In this document: positions 13,261 to 15,367 of the stretch, one piece after another | Layout: each line of letters begins with the position of its first letter | Position numbering within the stretch: the first letter of the stretch is position 1 | From: Bermanella sp041589295 | GTDB taxonomy: Bacteria; Pseudomonadota; Gammaproteobacteria; Pseudomonadales; Oceanobacteraceae | Direction of reading: 5' to 3' | Length of the DNA stretch: 15,367 bases | Assembly (NCBI GenBank): GCA_041589295.1 | Contig: JBFHVZ010000082.1 | Span: forward strand, 1 to 15,367 | Made by a program: the position numbers and the translations under genes | Notes under the pieces: generated by a model | The model's database searches: none | What the model saw: only the letters and a program-made list of their open reading frames with translations | Told to the model about the DNA's origin: nothing

Positions 13261-14703
13261 TTATGCGTAATCTACCTGCGTGGATTGCACGGATTTTGGA
13301 TTGGCGTTTTTTGACGGGTGTCGTGGTAGCCGGATGCTGAAAGTGGTGCCGTGCTCGGCGTCCGAACTGACTTCAATTAGGCCCTTATGATGTTTGGTAA
13401 TGATCTGCTGACAAATGGATAGCCCTAAGCCAGTGCCTTTACCTGAGGGCTTAGTGGTAAAGAAAGGGGTAAATATTTTGTCCAAATGTTGCGGGGCGAT
13501 GCCAGGGCCATTGTCGTGTATGCGAATGACGACTTGATCCTGCTCGATGACCGTGGAAAGCGTGACTAGCCCTTGGTGTTCATTGTTGGTTGGGCTGGTC
13601 TCTTGTATGGCCTGCAACGCATTCTGCACTAAGTTCACCACGACTTGTTGTAGCTCGGCTTCATTACCCAGCACTTCAGGGCCTGCCTCACATAGTGAAT
13701 CCACGCATGGTTCGAGTTGGAGTTTGGCGTTTAATGCAGTCAGTTGGCAAATCCCCACGCTGACTTCTAACAATTGATTAATATTTATCGGCTTCATTTC
13801 GTAAGGTTCGCTACGCGCAAATCGCAACAGGTTTTGAATCAGCTGATGGCTGCGAATGCCCGCTTGGTCGAGGTGGTTCAGCAGCTTTTTAAGGTCGTCG
13901 TACTGAATAGGCTGCGTAGCAGGCGTGGTTGTTTGCTCTTGCACACGAGCTGGGTTCTGAGTGGGTGTATTGATGTGGTTTGGCTCTGGCGCAAGTCGGC
14001 GGCGCAATAGCTGGCTGCTTTGCAATATAGCAGAGACAGGATTGTTTAACTCGTGCACTAGGTTCATCGACATTTCACCTAACGCTACTAATTTACTGTT
14101 TTGCAACAAAGTGCTTTCTATATGAACCTGATCGCTAACGTCATCAATGCGAATCATGGCCTCTTGCTCGCCGTTGGAACGACTGGCGCGTAACGGGTAC
14201 AAGGTGATGTCTCGGTAGTGTTTTTGCCCATCCAGTGTGATCATTTTGCGTGTGCGCTGTGTTTCACCAGAGCGTATGCAGTGCTGAACATCTTCAATGG
14301 ACACAGCTAACACCGAATCCAACTCTGAAATAGATTTGCCCAATGCATCGCTGGGCAAGCGGCTGGTATTTAACGTGGCGCTGGCATTCCAATGTTTGAT
14401 GATGCCTTCATGGGTGACGCCAACCAGTATGGACGGCATGGAGTTAATGATGCTGGAAAGGTAATCCTGCGTGTCGGTTAGTTGGGCTTGAATTGTTTGC
14501 AGTTGGGTAATTGAATCTTGCAACTGGGTTTTCTGCGCTTGTTCAAGTTTATTCACTTGCTCAAGCTGTTTTAGCGAATCCGCTTGTTGCTGTTGCACAG
14601 CTTCAAGTTGGCGTCGAACATCATGCAGCGCGCGATAGAGCAGCACGACGGCTAATGTCGAAAGGATAAGTCCAAAGGCTAAGCCCGAAAGGAGGAGTTC
14701 CAT
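13261..14703 (-). CDS. PAS-domain sensor histidine kinase
   Basis: A 480-residue kinase with one N-terminal membrane helix (about 3-23) and a glutamine-rich coiled coil (about 28-82). A PAS domain follows (about 83-195, with SMPSILVGVTHEGIIKHWN), then a DHp/ATPase core. The H-box is LVALGEMSMNLVHELNNPVS with H217, the N-box VVNLVQNALQAI (N361), G1 HDNGPGI (396-402) and G2 GTGLGLSI (423-430), all intact. Between the two DHp helices is an unusual Pro/Thr/Gln-rich insert (about 238-266). Sensing is probably cytoplasmic, through PAS. It lies 13 bases upstream of the second kinase, and no response regulator is present in the window. The ATG start at 14701-14703 has no clear Shine-Dalgarno sequence. 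Confidence 0.88.
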   Translation of the reverse strand: MELLLSGLAFGLILSTLAVVLLYRALHDVRRQLEAVQQQQADSLKQLEQVNKLEQAQKTQLQDSITQLQTIQAQLTDTQDYLSSIINSMPSILVGVTHEGIIKHWNASATLNTSRLPSDALGKSISELDSVLAVSIEDVQHCIRSGETQRTRKMITLDGQKHYRDITLYPLRASRSNGEQEAMIRIDDVSDQVHIESTLLQNSKLVALGEMSMNLVHELNNPVSAILQSSQLLRRRLAPEPNHINTPTQNPARVQEQTTTPATQPIQYDDLKKLLNHLDQAGIRSHQLIQNLLRFARSEPYEMKPININQLLEVSVGICQLTALNAKLQLEPCVDSLCEAGPEVLGNEAELQQVVVNLVQNALQAIQETSPTNNEHQGLVTLSTVIEQDQVVIRIHDNGPGIAPQHLDKIFTPFFTTKPSGKGTGLGLSICQQIITKHHKGLIEVSSDAEHGTTFSIRLPRHPSKNANPKSVQSTQVDYA

Positions 14704-14751
14704 GGAGTTTGCATGTCCTCGCCACTGGAGAAACCATTACTGCCAGCCCTG

Positions 14752-14780
14752 TTTAGAGAGTAGCTATTCAGGGGTGGCAA
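14752..14780 (-). promoter_or_regulatory. Candidate promoter of the kinase operon
   Basis: On the minus strand TTGCCA (14775-14780) is separated by 17 bp from TCTAAA (14752-14757). It lies about 50 bases upstream of the PAS kinase start. The match is moderate. Confidence 0.35.
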
Positions 14781-14963
14781 CGGTCTGTGGGTTTGCGGGG
14801 GCGTACTCTTGCACACGCAATTATCTGTGTCCAGCGCGGTTGTGTTTTGCTCGCACAAACTAAGACAAAAGCCTCGGGTGGATGCAATTCAAGCAAGTTG
14901 GTTATTTCTTCGTCATAACGACGTAAGTGCTTGGGGTATATAAAAAAATTTTAGAAAGAAGCG

Positions 14964-14991
14964 TTGACACTAAATAACTTTTAAGTAGAAT
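14964..14991 (+). promoter_or_regulatory. tRNA operon promoter
   Basis: A perfect -35 TTGACA (14964-14969), a 16-bp spacer, and TAGAAT (14986-14991) precede the first tRNA by about 18 bases. A run of A and T at 14942-14955 resembles an UP element. GCGC directly after the -10 is a GC-rich discriminator, as in stringently controlled stable-RNA promoters. Confidence 0.8.
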
Positions 14992-15009
14992 GCGCATCTC
15001 GCTTGGCAC

Positions 15010-15085
15010 GGGTGATTAGCTCAGCTGGGAGAGCACCTCCCTTACAAGGAGGGGGTCGGCAGTTCGATCCTGTCATCACCCACCA
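15010..15085 (+). tRNA. tRNA-Val (anticodon TAC), copy 1
   Basis: A 76-base cloverleaf: acceptor GGGTGAT pairs with ATCACCC, the anticodon stem is CCTCC/GGAGG around loop CTTACAA with anticodon TAC (15043-15045), TTCGATC is in the T loop, and CCA is encoded. It reads GUA and other GUN valine codons. It is identical over its whole length to copy 2. Confidence 0.97.
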
Positions 15086-15138
15086 ATTTCTTCTTGAAGA
15101 TCAATTGGTTGTGCAAAGCGAAGATACAAATATTCTGC

Positions 15139-15215
15139 GGACTGGTAGTTCAGTTGGTTAGAATACCGGCCTGTCACGCCGGGGGTCGCGGGTTCGAGTC
15201 CCGTCCAGTCCGCCA
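15139..15215 (+). tRNA. tRNA-Asp (anticodon GTC), copy 1
   Basis: A 77-base cloverleaf: acceptor GGACTGG pairs with CCAGTCC, discriminator G, encoded CCA, anticodon stem CCGGC/GCCGG with loop CTGTCAC and anticodon GTC (15173-15175). It follows tRNA-Val copy 1 by 53 bases and is probably in the same transcript. Confidence 0.97.
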
Positions 15216-15239
15216 TTTTATTTGTGTCGATTTTGATGT

Positions 15240-15315
15240 GGGTGATTAGCTCAGCTGGGAGAGCACCTCCCTTACAAGGAGGGGGTCGGCAGTTCGATCC
15301 TGTCATCACCCACCA
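15240..15315 (+). tRNA. tRNA-Val (anticodon TAC), copy 2
   Basis: All 76 bases are identical to copy 1, including encoded CCA; the anticodon is at 15273-15275. It starts 24 bases after tRNA-Asp copy 1, with no separate promoter evident. Confidence 0.97.
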
Positions 15316-15321
15316 CTTAGT

Positions 15322-15367
15322 GGACTGGTAGTTCAGTTGGTTAGAATACCGGCCTGTCACGCCGGGG
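15322..15367 (+). tRNA. tRNA-Asp (anticodon GTC), copy 2, cut by window end
   Basis: The 46 bases present are identical to tRNA-Asp copy 1, including anticodon GTC (15356-15358). The 3' half lies beyond the window. Only six bases separate it from tRNA-Val copy 2. Confidence 0.93.

Larger units (their letters stand above)
14704..15009. other. Intergenic region between sensor kinases and tRNA array
   Basis: About 300 bases with no confident gene. It holds candidate promoters for the kinase operon and for the tRNA array. An open frame of 53 codons (14702-14863, plus strand), rich in cysteine, begins at the CATG shared with the kinase start and has AAAGGAGGAG just upstream; I do not call it as a gene. 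An AT-rich tract at 14939-14955 is described with the tRNA promoter. Confidence 0.5.

Noticed and set aside
14790..14945. A minus-strand open frame between the PAS kinase and the tRNA promoter
   Set aside because: No ATG or GTG with a ribosome-binding site begins it, and its product resembles nothing I recognise.
15076..15360. A 94-codon open frame on the minus strand through the tRNA array, with repeats such as GRYSNQLNYQS
   Set aside because: It is the antisense of the tRNA genes; the repeated peptide comes from the duplicated Val and Asp tRNAs, a well-known source of false proteins.

Overview
The window looks like chromosomal DNA of a motile, polarly flagellated gammaproteobacterium, probably from the marine Oceanospirillales/Pseudomonadales side. 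The evidence is a MotY-type (sodium or polar flagellar motor) protein divergent from RNase T, the lapA-lapB-pyrF cluster, Xni, a ComEA-like protein and a Val/Asp tRNA array. GC content is moderate and the genes are densely packed in short operons. The genus assignment is inference. I see no insertion sequence, phage gene or CRISPR array.

Left part (1-3308): the 5' end of a YeeE/YedE-type membrane protein runs off the left edge on the minus strand. It is separated from rnt (minus) by about 300 bases that hold a six-copy, 14-bp degenerate tandem repeat and an inverted repeat. Divergent from rnt is motY, with a good sigma-28 (FliA) type -10 element. dinB follows behind a near-consensus LexA box.

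Second part (3204-5561, minus strand): two collinear HDOD paralogues and a secreted Cache/PDC-like sensor-domain protein form a probable three-gene signalling operon. Its last gene overlaps the 3' end of dinB by 105 bases, tail to tail. The second and third genes use GTG and TTG starts, each with a strong ribosome-binding site.

Third part (5685-10936, plus strand): an Atm1-like ABC exporter is followed closely by xni. Then come lapA-lapB-pyrF, which control LPS synthesis and make UMP, with a promoter overlapping the xni stop codon. A ComEA-like DNA-binding protein ends the run. Its Shine-Dalgarno sequence is entirely buried in a predicted 16-bp hairpin, which is the most interesting non-coding signal in the window. 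A bidirectional terminator closes this unit.

Fourth part (11031-14703, minus strand): two sensor histidine kinases lie 13 bases apart with no response regulator in the window, followed by a 59-residue unknown protein. At the right edge, a tRNA promoter drives a duplicated Val-Asp-Val-Asp tRNA array, cut by the window end.
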